A stretch of DNA of 64,000 nucleotides, taken from NCBI GenBank assembly GCA_964566055.1, contig CAZMHI010000022.1, positions 1-64,000 of the forward strand, read 5' to 3'. This DNA is from TMED23 sp964566055. GTDB lineage: Bacteria; Pseudomonadota; Alphaproteobacteria; Rhodospirillales; UBA2165. Below are positions 44,395-52,995 of this stretch, one piece after another. A program made the position numbers and the translations under genes. The stretch's first letter is position 1. Each line of letters opens with the position of its first letter. The notes under the pieces were generated by a model. It was not told the origin of the DNA. It was given only the letters and a program-made list of their open reading frames with translations, and searched no databases.

Positions 44395-44411
44395 TTGATA
44401 ATCGTTATCAA
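44395..44411. promoter_or_regulatory. Palindrome TTGATAA-TCG-TTATCAA (Fur-like?)
   Basis: Seven-base perfect arms, 47 bases upstream of the diiron protein start and 22 bases past the TRAP permease stop. The GATAAT...ATTATC pattern recalls half of a Fur box. Iron control of a diiron protein would make sense, but only one site is seen. Confidence 0.4.
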
Positions 44412-44432
44412 CGTGCAGTTTGGTATCTGATT

Positions 44433-46415
44433 TTAGGGCTGGTTTTCCGAAACAGCGTTTGCCGTTTCCGACCGCCGATACGCCAGCACATGCCAGGCCA
44501 GGAAAGCAAAGGCGACCGCCGTGGCACTCCAATGGATGAACGGATCGGTAAAGATGATCAACAGTCCCAATATTAAACGGATGGCAATTTCCCATGCTGG
44601 CAACCGGCGCTGGTCAAAGCCGATCACCGCGCTCGAGACAAGATAAATCACGACGAGCAGGCGCGATATAATGGATAAAAACGGCAACCATTCAAATTGT
44701 GTCCCCGATTCCTCAACCAGCAGAATGACCGGATAGAAGGCAAAGACAAAGGGTACGACGAACTTCACCAGGCCAATGCGCATGGCATAAACCGCCGTCA
44801 TCATCGGCGGCCCACCGGCGATTGACGCCGCCGCATAGGCCGCAATCGCCACCGGCGGTGTGATCGATGAGGCAACGCTGTAATAAAGCACAAATAGATG
44901 GGCGACCAACACGGGTATACCCAACTTGATAATCGCCGGACCCAGAATAAGGATCACCGTGAGGTAAGCGGGCAATGTCGGAATTCCCATGCTCAGCATA
45001 AGTGCCGCCATGGCAGCTATCATCAAGGTGATCACGAGGCTGGTTCCTGTTCCTTCACCAACCAGCAAGGTGAAATCATTTGGCAATCCGGTTGCTGCCA
45101 GTACAGCAACAATGATGCCGACCACGGCCACCGACATCAGCAACTCGCCGAATTGCCGGCCGCCATTGGCGAATGCGTTTAATATTAGGAGGGGTTTTTT
45201 CCTCACTTCCGGATTGAGAAAGCTGAGCGGAATGAGAACCGTCAAAGCGATATTGCCGGCACCTGCGGGAGAAAACCCGTACAGCAGGGCCATCACGACC
45301 GTGGCAATCGGCACGAACACCAGAATCAGATTATAGTAATCCTGTCGATGAACGGTAAGATCGGCGTCGGTGTCGGATAAATCCTGAACTGCTTCAATGC
45401 CGAGCCGCCTCGATTCAAAAACCACACTGGCAAACAGACTGGCGTAGTAGGCAAGGGCCGGAATGAGCGCGGCGATAATGATGTGCAAGTAAGGAATTTC
45501 GGTGATATCGGCCATCACCAGCGCCGCTGCGCCCATAACCGGCGGCATGATCTGACCTGCGCTCGACGCCGTCGCTTCAACACCGCCGGCAAAGGCCCGA
45601 TGAAATCCCCGCCGTATAATCATCGGTATGGTGATCACACCGGTAGCCACAACATTGGTCACAGCGCCGCCCGACATGGTGCCAAACATGGCCGACGAAA
45701 CGATGGCCGCGTGGGCCGGGCCGCCCCTGAGCCGGCGGGTGAAATGAAAGGCTATTTTAATCAGCGAATGAGCACCGCCGGTGCGTTCAAGCATGGCGCC
45801 TAAAAGAACGAAAGGAAAAGCAGTGAATATAAGTATGGCTGTAATACCGCCGACCACGCCCTCGCCGAGATTGAACCATAAATCTTCTGCTGAACTGCTC
45901 AATATATCAAACGGCGCCGTCTTAAAAATTCCCGGCCAAAAAGGCCCCGTGAAATAATAAAACAGGGTGACCATACCGACGATCGCCAGCGCCGCGCCCC
46001 AGACACGCCAGCAAAGTATAATGAATGCAGCTGAAGCTGCGAGCGCTATGGCGGCGTGGGAGCCATCGAAGATGACCATCGAGTCCACCATTTCCAGCAT
46101 GTCGACAGAAAACCGCCACAAGGCAAAAATAATTACTGCGAGGATAAAGAGATCGAGCGCCAGGCCCGTAACTTTCAGGTTGGGACGGCTCTTCGCCCAG
46201 CCAACCGCAAAGGAAAATTTCAAGGTAACAACGAGCACAGCCGCTCCGAGCATCAGTGGACGGACAATTTCAGGCTGGAACGGACCCATCCTTGGCACAA
46301 TCCAATAGCTCGGATAGGAATTTATTAGCCCGACAAAGGCGACAACTAAACTTACGAGGTAAATCGAGTTTTGCCGCCAGTCTGCTTTTTCACCAGCCTG
46401 CGTGTCATTGTTCAT
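44433..46415 (-). CDS. Fused TRAP transporter permease (DctQ-DctM type)
   Basis: This 660-residue membrane protein is the fused 4TM plus 12TM permease of TAXI-type TRAP transporters. Segments such as SAMFGTMSGGAVTNVVATGVITIPMI, GVEATASSAGQIMPPVMGAAALVMA and SITPPVAIAAYAAASIAGGPPMMTAVYA are hallmarks of the DctM part. The gene follows the TAXI receptor gene on the same strand with an 80-base gap that holds a perfect hairpin. It imports an unknown organic acid by a sodium- or proton-driven process. No independent regulatory gene is next to it. Confidence 0.93.
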   Translation of the reverse strand: MNNDTQAGEKADWRQNSIYLVSLVVAFVGLINSYPSYWIVPRMGPFQPEIVRPLMLGAAVLVVTLKFSFAVGWAKSRPNLKVTGLALDLFILAVIIFALWRFSVDMLEMVDSMVIFDGSHAAIALAASAAFIILCWRVWGAALAIVGMVTLFYYFTGPFWPGIFKTAPFDILSSSAEDLWFNLGEGVVGGITAILIFTAFPFVLLGAMLERTGGAHSLIKIAFHFTRRLRGGPAHAAIVSSAMFGTMSGGAVTNVVATGVITIPMIIRRGFHRAFAGGVEATASSAGQIMPPVMGAAALVMADITEIPYLHIIIAALIPALAYYASLFASVVFESRRLGIEAVQDLSDTDADLTVHRQDYYNLILVFVPIATVVMALLYGFSPAGAGNIALTVLIPLSFLNPEVRKKPLLILNAFANGGRQFGELLMSVAVVGIIVAVLAATGLPNDFTLLVGEGTGTSLVITLMIAAMAALMLSMGIPTLPAYLTVILILGPAIIKLGIPVLVAHLFVLYYSVASSITPPVAIAAYAAASIAGGPPMMTAVYAMRIGLVKFVVPFVFAFYPVILLVEESGTQFEWLPFLSIISRLLVVIYLVSSAVIGFDQRRLPAWEIAIRLILGLLIIFTDPFIHWSATAVAFAFLAWHVLAYRRSETANAVSENQP

Positions 46416-46441
46416 ATTTATTGGTCTATTCTATATTAAAT

Positions 46442-46477
46442 ATCAGGGCTGGCCCGGCCAAACGCGCCAGCCCTGAT
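46442..46477 (-). terminator. 12-bp perfect hairpin between TAXI receptor and TRAP permease genes
   Basis: ATCAGGGCTGGC pairs completely with GCCAGCCCTGAT around a 12-base loop. There is no strong T-run after it on the minus strand (it is followed by ATTTAATATAG), so it is likely a partial terminator or an mRNA-stabilising hairpin that sets receptor above permease levels. Confidence 0.6.
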
Positions 46478-46494
46478 CAAGTGTTGATTGGAAG

Positions 46495-47511
46495 TTAAGG
46501 AAGGAGATGGGCCGGAACTTTGAAGCCGACTTCCTTATAATATTTCGCCGCACCCGGATGTAGCTTCACGTTTACACCAGCTAAAGGATTAGACTTGCTG
46601 AGTGTCTTCAAAACAGAGGCGCTTTTATGGATTTCATCCAGATTTGCCCACATTGCTTTGAGCATTTTGTAGATGAGATCACTATCCAAATTCTTGCGCA
46701 CCAGAATAAAGCTGTTTGCAGCTGTCGTCCGGGCATCATCACCGACCTGATTATTGTAGGTGCCGGCTGGAATGGTGGCGTTTTCATTGATCAGTTGCTC
46801 GATCATAACTTTCTGCCATTTTTTGCTGTCGGCTGCTTTGCCTGCTCCGAGCAGGACAAACTTTTTCTTAGCCCCAATTTGGTTGATAACGGCGGAACCT
46901 ATGGCTGTTGGCCGCAGAAACACATCAATTTGACCATCGAGCATTGCTTGCATGCCCTGCCCCCAGGGAAGCCGGATAACCTCAAAATCTTTTTTCGGCG
47001 TATAACCTGTCGCAACAGTCAAATAGGAACTGGATTGGGTGTAAAAGCCACCTGCAGGGGGACCCATATAGACGCGTTTGCCTTTGATGTCGGCCAGGGT
47101 TTTGATGCCGGAATCTTCCCAGGCGATGATGTGAATGGCACTGGCTGGAAATCCGAATATCGCAGCCATTGAATTGTAGGCTTTATTGGCTTTCTTTTTC
47201 AGTTTTTTATACATGCGCTGGCCGTTTTTGAGCCATGGCGAAATCTGGGGGACGAAATGAATCATCTCCAAGTCACCCGTGCCAAATTTAAGCACTGACC
47301 GCGTCAAAGTTTGGCCGGTATTAATTTGCAGTGAGACGCCGGTTTCTCGTGGAAGAATTTTTCCGAGAACAGTCAGCAAAATTGCCGGTGAACCAGATGG
47401 GCTGGTCGCATCAACCCGCAGTATTTTGGATTGCGCATTGGCGCTTGAAGCCGCCAGGCTCAGGCCGAGAGCGACGATAAGACTAAGTGACAAAATTCTA
47501 TAGGATTTCAT
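46495..47511 (-). CDS. TAXI-family TRAP transporter solute receptor
   Basis: This 338-residue periplasmic receptor has a signal peptide (residues 1-27; hydrophobic LSLIVALGLSLAA, cleavage near ANAQ-SKILR). It contains the TAXI pattern: MAAIFGFPASAIHIIAWEDSGIKTLADIKGKRVYMGPPAGGFYTQ, with Arg/Asp contacts typical of the family. The gene is transcribed toward the fused permease, forming a two-gene transporter operon. A perfect 12-bp palindrome (TGCTAGCTAGCA, 47557-47568) lies in its promoter. The ligand is unknown; related receptors bind glutamate or aromatic acids. Confidence 0.9.
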   Translation of the reverse strand: MKSYRILSLSLIVALGLSLAASSANAQSKILRVDATSPSGSPAILLTVLGKILPRETGVSLQINTGQTLTRSVLKFGTGDLEMIHFVPQISPWLKNGQRMYKKLKKKANKAYNSMAAIFGFPASAIHIIAWEDSGIKTLADIKGKRVYMGPPAGGFYTQSSSYLTVATGYTPKKDFEVIRLPWGQGMQAMLDGQIDVFLRPTAIGSAVINQIGAKKKFVLLGAGKAADSKKWQKVMIEQLINENATIPAGTYNNQVGDDARTTAANSFILVRKNLDSDLIYKMLKAMWANLDEIHKSASVLKTLSKSNPLAGVNVKLHPGAAKYYKEVGFKVPAHLLP

Positions 47512-47556
47512 TTTATTTCCTCCCAGTAATGGTTTTGTATGACTTTACTGTCATTT

Positions 47557-47568
47557 TGCTAGCTAGCA
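47557..47568. promoter_or_regulatory. Palindrome TGCTAGCTAGCA upstream of the TAXI receptor
   Basis: A complete 12-bp palindrome 46 bases upstream of the start codon. It may be an operator. The rest of the 47512-47660 spacer shows nothing else recognisable. Confidence 0.3.
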
Positions 47569-47733
47569 TAGCAATTTAAAGTTCAAATAGGTTAGCTCTT
47601 CGTTGAAGGAGAGCTGGCTTCCACCTCCGGCAATTTTTAACTCACCGTTGAAGAATAGATTAGATAATCTTATACCATCGCAGCTAATTCAAAATTGGCC
47701 TTAGGGTATAACTTAGATTGATAGCCTCAAAAC

Positions 47734-47858
47734 TTATGCCGAGGCCGAGCTTTTTAATATTGCTCTAAATCCCTGAAAAGCATGGTTGGGCAGGCTTGGG
47801 CGGCGTCTGGCGATGCCGCCTTCAAATTTTCAAAAAGTGCCAAAATGTACATGATGGT
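47734..47858 (-). pseudogene. Remnant of a LysR gene 3' end
   Basis: Reading the minus strand gives KFEGGIARRRPSLPNHAFQG followed by FRAILKSSASA and a stop. It aligns with the C-terminus of the intact LysR protein at 52996 (DFEGGIARRRSSPPGPAFQG, FRAILKSSVSE). In the remnant a TGA stop replaces the Trp before this segment, and about ten extra bases break the frame just upstream. DNA similarity extends past the stop to about 47660, including ATTCAAAATTGGCC, which also follows the intact gene. Homology ends near 47858; the rest of the regulator is absent. It marks an old duplication now located beside the first arylsulfotransferase-like gene. The 382-base spacer 47512-47893 therefore holds the TAXI promoter and this remnant. 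Confidence 0.8.
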
Positions 47859-47893
47859 CAAGAAAAACGGCAAATTATCATATTTCCGATCAA

Positions 47894-48976
47894 CTAAAGC
47901 CGACCGCCAATTTCAGGAGAATCTGCAGCATAACGGTAGGCGCGGAAGACCCAGTTGCCGTTGGCCTTCGGAGTGTCGCCGCTGGCTGGGCCACAGGGGC
48001 CGAAGTGAGGCGAAATATATTCCCAGACAATATCGCCGTTAGGGGTAACTTCGAAAATTCGCCCCCATAGACCTTCGCATATCAAGGTATTGCCGCTCCA
48101 CAGACGTTGGGCGCCGCTAATGTGATGACTAAAAAACGTCCAAGGAGGATCGCCCTCATAACGCCAGGCTTCTTCGCCGGTCTCAGGGTTAAACTCGATC
48201 ACCCGCGAGCAATGGGTTGGACTTTCCCCAAATTGTCCGTTGGCGAATAGCATAATGTTGCCGTTATCCAGCATCTTAGCGTCGTGCTGTCCTCCCCAGC
48301 CGTAGTCGTTCCTTTCCCAGCGGACTTTCTTGGTCTTGCGATCGATGATGAAGATCCAGCTGTTGCGGCGGAAACTGATTAAATAGTCGCCGTTGGCTAA
48401 AGGAAACAACGAGTTGGCATGACAGAACTCATCGCGGGGACCGAGGGGATGAATCGGATAATTCTCGATCTCCATCTCATCCTGAGCATGCCATTCCCAG
48501 ACGGTTTCACCTGTCATATTGACTTCGCGGATATAGTCGCCCAAGACACCGCCATCGGACATCTCGGAACCGGGAATCCCTCCCTGCAATCGGGCGATCG
48601 AGTCAGGACGAAATCGTTCAAAGCCAAGATAGACGGTATTGCCGTTGGGCAAGCGGTGGAAATCGTGATGTTGAGCAGGGGCGTCGCCTTGCCAAACAAT
48701 GTTACCATCCCAATCAAATTCGTGGATAATGCGCATCCCTTCACGGCTGGATGCAGTCTCCAAGTCAGCCTTCAACACCGTCAATAGATTGCCATTGGGC
48801 AAGAGCTTGCCATACCCGGTTCGTAAATCCGTCACATCCCATTCATGAACCACCTCACCTCTCATATCGATCAAATAAGTGGTGTGGTTGTCTGCGTGGA
48901 CCGGTGTGAAAATGGTGTAACCAGGCGTTGCCTGAGCAACATCATGTTCGAGAAGGCCGAATTTGTGATAACGCAT
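47894..48976 (-). CDS. Arylsulfotransferase (ASST)-like beta-propeller protein, copy 1
   Basis: This 360-residue protein resembles arylsulfotransferases of the AssT type. It is a WD-like propeller with repeated 'G(D/N/E)(I/T)VWE' and 'LPNGN/LDNGN' blades. Conserved histidines occur in QHHDFHRLPNGN (His103, His104), GGQHDAKM and FSHHISGAQRL. AssT transfers sulfate from an aryl sulfate to a phenol. Bacterial AssT is periplasmic, but no signal peptide is present here, and the protein is much shorter than the roughly 600-residue family standard, so the reaction may differ. It is a paralogue of the protein at 55704. It follows the ABC permease genes on the same strand, with a TGGTGTT-N7-AACACCA dyad upstream. 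Confidence 0.75.
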   Translation of the reverse strand: MRYHKFGLLEHDVAQATPGYTIFTPVHADNHTTYLIDMRGEVVHEWDVTDLRTGYGKLLPNGNLLTVLKADLETASSREGMRIIHEFDWDGNIVWQGDAPAQHHDFHRLPNGNTVYLGFERFRPDSIARLQGGIPGSEMSDGGVLGDYIREVNMTGETVWEWHAQDEMEIENYPIHPLGPRDEFCHANSLFPLANGDYLISFRRNSWIFIIDRKTKKVRWERNDYGWGGQHDAKMLDNGNIMLFANGQFGESPTHCSRVIEFNPETGEEAWRYEGDPPWTFFSHHISGAQRLWSGNTLICEGLWGRIFEVTPNGDIVWEYISPHFGPCGPASGDTPKANGNWVFRAYRYAADSPEIGGRL

Positions 48977-49024
48977 GAAGGGGTGCCTCTGAGATTATAT
49001 ACCGTTTTTCCAGCACAATGATAA

Positions 49025-49045
49025 TGGTGTTAAACTTCAACACCA
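49025..49045. promoter_or_regulatory. Inverted repeat TGGTGTT-N7-AACACCA
   Basis: Perfect 7-bp arms with a 7-base spacer, 49 bases upstream of the arylsulfotransferase-like start. It could be an operator or a small hairpin between this gene and the ABC permease gene. No second copy was found. Confidence 0.3.
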
Positions 49046-49105
49046 AATTCGAAATTAGTCTAACGTCGCCGTTTGTTAACAGCTATCCGATTATGAGTCG
49101 ATGGA

Positions 49106-50011
49106 TTAGGCATTGCCCGATCTGGGATCAGTCATGCTGCGCAATTTGTCGCCCATAAGATTGATCGACAAGATTGTTAGGAACATCCAGGCCGACGGAA
49201 CAAACGTGACATGCGGGCTGAACGCAAGTTCTGAAAAACCATCCGCAATCATTTTCCCCCAGCTTGGGGTTGGTGGTGGCAAACCAACACCGAGGAACGC
49301 CAGTGCTCCTTCAATGATAATAACCCGCGACATACCGAGTAGCATCAAAGCCAGCACGGGAATGATCACGTTTGGCAGTAATTCCCTGAAAAGAATTCGA
49401 ATGTGAGACGCGCCTTGAGCACGCGCGGCGGTTACAAACTCCCGGTTGCGGTATTGAATGGTAACGGCTCTGGAAATCCGAATATCATTCACCATACCGA
49501 AAAATCCCAACACCAGGATGATATTTAACAAATTGGCATCCAGAACGAACAATACAGCCATGACCGCGACGATATTAGGAAAGGCCAGAAGAGAATCGAC
49601 GTAGATGCCGACAGCAGCATCCGTGCGTCCACCGAAGTAGCCAGCCGACATGCCAAATACCAAGCCAAAAATCAAACTGATGACAGGTGCCGTATAAGCA
49701 ATGGTCAGCGAAATCTGTCCGCCATAAATTATGCGCGACAGCAGATCGCGACCAATAGTATCAGTGCCAAGCCAATGATCTCCACTGAAAGGGCCTAAGT
49801 ATTTTTTGTCTAAGTCTGACTTCATTGGATCAGCTATCGGCAGGAAATCTGCGAATATGGCGCTAAAGGTGATAAGCAAAATCCAGCTAAGACTTAGCCA
49901 GAAAACCAGACCAAACTTTTGCGAGGCTACTTCACCTGCCTCGGACTCGTTGTCCGCCAATTCATATTTAGGGTAGAAAAGCCGGCGGAATATAGTCAAT
50001 ACCGCACTCAT
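49106..50011 (-). CDS. ABC transporter permease, DppC/OppC family
   Basis: This 301-residue integral membrane permease begins with an N-terminal helix and a long cytoplasmic loop, then HWLGTDTIGRDLLSRIIYGGQISL, the DppC hallmark. The EAA-like coupling motif is in RAQGASHIRILFRELLPN (about residues 197-214). Six transmembrane segments are expected. It pairs with the DppB-like gene upstream; the two overlap by four bases. Substrates of this class are peptides, opines, nickel or sugars. No ATPase gene follows; the next gene is the arylsulfotransferase-like one. Confidence 0.92.
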   Translation of the reverse strand: MSAVLTIFRRLFYPKYELADNESEAGEVASQKFGLVFWLSLSWILLITFSAIFADFLPIADPMKSDLDKKYLGPFSGDHWLGTDTIGRDLLSRIIYGGQISLTIAYTAPVISLIFGLVFGMSAGYFGGRTDAAVGIYVDSLLAFPNIVAVMAVLFVLDANLLNIILVLGFFGMVNDIRISRAVTIQYRNREFVTAARAQGASHIRILFRELLPNVIIPVLALMLLGMSRVIIIEGALAFLGVGLPPPTPSWGKMIADGFSELAFSPHVTFVPSAWMFLTILSINLMGDKLRSMTDPRSGNA

Positions 50012-50985
50012 TTACCGCCTCCCATCCGAACCCGCGGATCCAAAACGGTGTACATCAAATCGATGAAAAGATTAATCACCACATAGGCCAATGCTAAGAA
50101 GGCAACACCGCCCTGCAGGATCATGGCATCACGCCCATCAATGGAATCGATCAGTAATTTTCCGATGCCAGGAAGGGCAAATATCGTCTCCAAAATAACC
50201 GCGCCACTGATCAGGTTTCCGAGTTGCAAGCCAACAATCGTAATCAAGGTGAACGAAGATGGACGCATGGCGTGATGAAACAAAATATAGGCCGGAGACA
50301 TGCCTTTTGCCTTGGCCAGAGAGATATAATCTTCCTGCAGGGTCGCCACCATATCCACCCGCAGCACCCGCATCAATATGGGAACTTCCAGCAGACCAAC
50401 AACAGTGGCGGGGAGGACAAAAAACTTTAAGTTGGCGAGCGGGTCATCCATAAAAGGTATATACCCTGCGGCGGGCAGCCATTTCAGCGTGACGGCGAAA
50501 ATAAAGACAAAGACGATGGCAATGACAAATGGCGGCGCGGCGACGATAGCAAAAACAATCGCACTTAACGCCCGGTCAACCCCTCGGTTGACCCGGTAGG
50601 CAGCCCACACACCAAGCGGAATGGCGATCAGCAAAGCGAGGGTCTGTGACAATATGAGGAGTTCCAGGGTTACCGGTAGACGAGAAACAATTTGATCCCA
50701 AACCGGAAAATTATTGATCAATGATATGCCAAAATCACCTTGGACCAGATTGCCGAGCCAAATAAAATATCGCACGACAACGGGTTTATCGAGGCCAAGC
50801 TCGATTGTCAGTTCTTTGCGCATTTCTGCGATTTGATCGGCCTCGGCTTCATCATCTTGCAGCAGCGTATCTACTACATCACCCGGCAGAACATTCATCA
50901 GCATAAAGCTGGCAAATGTGACAACAAAAAAAACCGGAACCAGACGTAAAAGCCGGCCACGAATATATTTCAACGAATCCTCCAA
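50008..50985 (-). CDS. ABC transporter permease, DppB/OppB family
   Basis: This 325-residue permease has the DppB pattern: an N-terminal helix with RGRLLRLVPVFFVVTFASFMLMNVLPGD, the periplasmic region, and the EAA loop AKAKGMSPAYILFHHAMRPSSF (about residues 225-246). It overlaps the DppC-like gene by four bases and follows the binding-protein gene after a 173-base gap that contains a strong hairpin. The order receptor-B-C is standard for family 5 importers. Confidence 0.92.
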   Translation of the reverse strand: MEDSLKYIRGRLLRLVPVFFVVTFASFMLMNVLPGDVVDTLLQDDEAEADQIAEMRKELTIELGLDKPVVVRYFIWLGNLVQGDFGISLINNFPVWDQIVSRLPVTLELLILSQTLALLIAIPLGVWAAYRVNRGVDRALSAIVFAIVAAPPFVIAIVFVFIFAVTLKWLPAAGYIPFMDDPLANLKFFVLPATVVGLLEVPILMRVLRVDMVATLQEDYISLAKAKGMSPAYILFHHAMRPSSFTLITIVGLQLGNLISGAVILETIFALPGIGKLLIDSIDGRDAMILQGGVAFLALAYVVINLFIDLMYTVLDPRVRMGGGK

Positions 50986-51011
50986 ATACTAATTGAGCAA
51001 CCCAAGCAAAA

Positions 51012-51049
51012 TTGAGGACACAATATAATCTTATATACTGTGTCCTCAA
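51012..51049 (-). terminator. Long hairpin between the binding-protein gene and its permease genes
   Basis: TTGAGGACACA pairs with TGTGTCCTCAA (11 bp), and the loop itself can pair as ATATAA-TC-TTATAT. AT-rich bases follow on both sides. In this position it would trim or stabilise the receptor mRNA and lower permease expression. Confidence 0.65.
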
Positions 51050-51158
51050 AATTTTAACACCTAAGCCAATTACTTTAAACCAACTCGGTGGTTCTAAGTT
51101 TGAAAGTCGTGTGATGTAGGAATAATTTACACAACTTTCCTAGAGTAGTCGGCGCACT

Positions 51159-52718
51159 CTATTTTTTTATCCAGGCGCGGTGAGCTTTGTAGCCGTTACT
51201 CATGGGCTTCTGCATGCCGCCAACGCGATTGTTGAAGCCGAAGCTAATGACGGCGGTACGGAATGGATAATAGCGAACTTGGTCGACCAGTATTTTCTGG
51301 TAGTCGCAACTCGCCTTCATCCGCGCCGCATGACCTTTCGCACTCAGCAGCTTGTCGATCGCAGCATCGATCGCCGGGTCTTTTACATTGTAGAAGTTAG
51401 ATTTACTTTTGGAATGGAAGTTAATGGCAACGACACTTGGATCGACATTGTTGCCAAAGTTGGTCCACCAAATATCGTATTTTCCACTCGTGATACCACG
51501 GTTATAGGACGGTCCTCGCGGCCCGACCTTGATAGCAACGTCAACACCGACGGCTTTCCATTGAGCCTGGAGCGACTGTGCAATAACAGATATCGTATTG
51601 ATCGAGATGATATTGAGGGTGATCTTCACCGGCTTGCCATACTCGGCCAACAGCTTTTTGGCCTTTGCCGGGCTGTATTCTGGCCACTCCATTTTCACAT
51701 CTTTACAATACCAAGGATGATCCGAAGGATACATCTGGGTCGGCACCTCGGTCTCGACGCGGGTTCCGATCATGGTTATGGCCTTGCGGTCGAGGGCATG
51801 AAGCAGCGCTTTACGTACCCGGATGTCGTTCATCGGCGCTTTCGAACTGTTGAAGCCGATGCCCCGGGGCGCAATATTTGAGACGCCGTCGAGTATCGTC
51901 GTGTTGGGGGTCTCGACCCTATCGCGCTCCGTCGTTGGCACCAGCATAACGTCGGTCTGGCCAGCCTTGAGGGCATTGAATGCATTGGTCCGGTTCGGAA
52001 TGATCTGAAAGACGATTTCGTCCAGATGCTGCGCTTTGGGGTTCCAATAATTAGGATTACGCACCATGGTGATCCTATCACCGGGTTTCCATGATTTTAC
52101 CATGTAAGGACCCTGGCCGATCGAGGTTTGACCGAAGGTGCGTTTCTTCGAATTGGCGGCGACCCATCCCGGTTCTTGGACATACCAGGTAATGATCGGC
52201 ATGGAGAGGATCGACTTGAAGCCCGGACTGGCCTGGCGGAAGTGAAAATCGAAGGTGTATTTATCAACCACCTCGACCCGGTCCATTGCCGGCCCCATAA
52301 TACGGCGGAAACGGCCCGCCACTTTGCTTGAGAGAAAGCGGTCAAAATGAGCCTTGTAGGCTTGGGAGGTAACTTCAACGCCGTTGGAAAATTTCATGCC
52401 CTGACGCAATTTAATCCGCCAGCGCTTGAAGTCGTCGCTGGGATCGGCCGACAACGCGGCTTGGGGAATAAACTCATTGGTATCCGCATCCCGATCGAAC
52501 AGGTTGTCGTGGATCGCGGCCAACGGATTGTTCCGGGTGTTGTTGTTGACGGGGACCCGGACCGAGTCGAAACTCTTGATATCGGTGCCGCTGTGGACGA
52601 CGAGCCTGCCGCCGGTACCCGCCGGATGGTGGGCCAATACGGTTCCGGCGGACGAAAGTCCAACCAATCCAGCCGTCAGGGTAAATACAGATAGTAATTT
52701 TAAGGTTTTGTGTCGCAT
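51159..52718 (-). CDS. ABC transporter substrate-binding protein, family 5 (DppA/OppA-like)
   Basis: This 519-residue periplasmic receptor has a signal peptide (residues 1-29; LLSVFTLTAGLVGLSSAGTVLA, cleavage near VLA-HHPAG). The SBP5 pattern includes GQGPYMVKSWKPGDRITMVRNPNYW (about residues 165-190), where the family consensus is G-T-G-P-y. It supplies the two permeases encoded downstream. The ligand could be a peptide, an opine or an aromatic conjugate. The 63 bases before the start contain only the end of the hisC-like remnant and nothing clearly regulatory. Confidence 0.92.
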   Translation of the reverse strand: MRHKTLKLLSVFTLTAGLVGLSSAGTVLAHHPAGTGGRLVVHSGTDIKSFDSVRVPVNNNTRNNPLAAIHDNLFDRDADTNEFIPQAALSADPSDDFKRWRIKLRQGMKFSNGVEVTSQAYKAHFDRFLSSKVAGRFRRIMGPAMDRVEVVDKYTFDFHFRQASPGFKSILSMPIITWYVQEPGWVAANSKKRTFGQTSIGQGPYMVKSWKPGDRITMVRNPNYWNPKAQHLDEIVFQIIPNRTNAFNALKAGQTDVMLVPTTERDRVETPNTTILDGVSNIAPRGIGFNSSKAPMNDIRVRKALLHALDRKAITMIGTRVETEVPTQMYPSDHPWYCKDVKMEWPEYSPAKAKKLLAEYGKPVKITLNIISINTISVIAQSLQAQWKAVGVDVAIKVGPRGPSYNRGITSGKYDIWWTNFGNNVDPSVVAINFHSKSKSNFYNVKDPAIDAAIDKLLSAKGHAARMKASCDYQKILVDQVRYYPFRTAVISFGFNNRVGGMQKPMSNGYKAHRAWIKK

Positions 52719-52781
52719 TTTATCTCTCCTTTGAAAACAAGACGGAAGCCTGATGATATGCAGTAGAGACTGTTGTGTTCG

Positions 52782-52915
52782 TCATTGGCCTAGCACTTCT
52801 TTCAAAGTTGCCAGACAAGTAGTGTTGTCGGTTTCTTTGCCGATCGTAGTGCGAATGAAGTTATCATATCCCGGATCAGCTTAGGCGTTAATCTGTACGC
52901 CTTTGTCTATGGAGA
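52782..52915 (-). pseudogene. Remnant of a hisC-like aminotransferase 3' end
   Basis: The minus strand reads ADPGYDNFIRTTIGKETDNT followed by TCLATLKEVLGQ and a stop. This resembles the C-terminus of histidinol-phosphate aminotransferases: compare SLRVTTGRPEQNDRFLETLA in the intact HisC at 59442. An in-frame TAA lies one codon upstream of the segment (QINA-stop-ADPG), and no upstream part of the gene is present. It sits just after the intact LysR gene and before the ABC receptor gene on the same strand. It cannot be a recent copy of the 59442 gene because residues differ. It is a fragment of a second, lost aminotransferase. Confidence 0.65.
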
Positions 52916-52995
52916 AAATAGTAGATAAATTTACACCTTTTCAGCCAATTCAAAATTGGCCGAAGGGTATAACTCAGGTTAATAGCCTTGTACTT

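Noticed and set aside
47782..48042. Plus-strand reading frame of 86 codons
   Set aside because: It is antisense to the LysR remnant and to the arylsulfotransferase-like gene.
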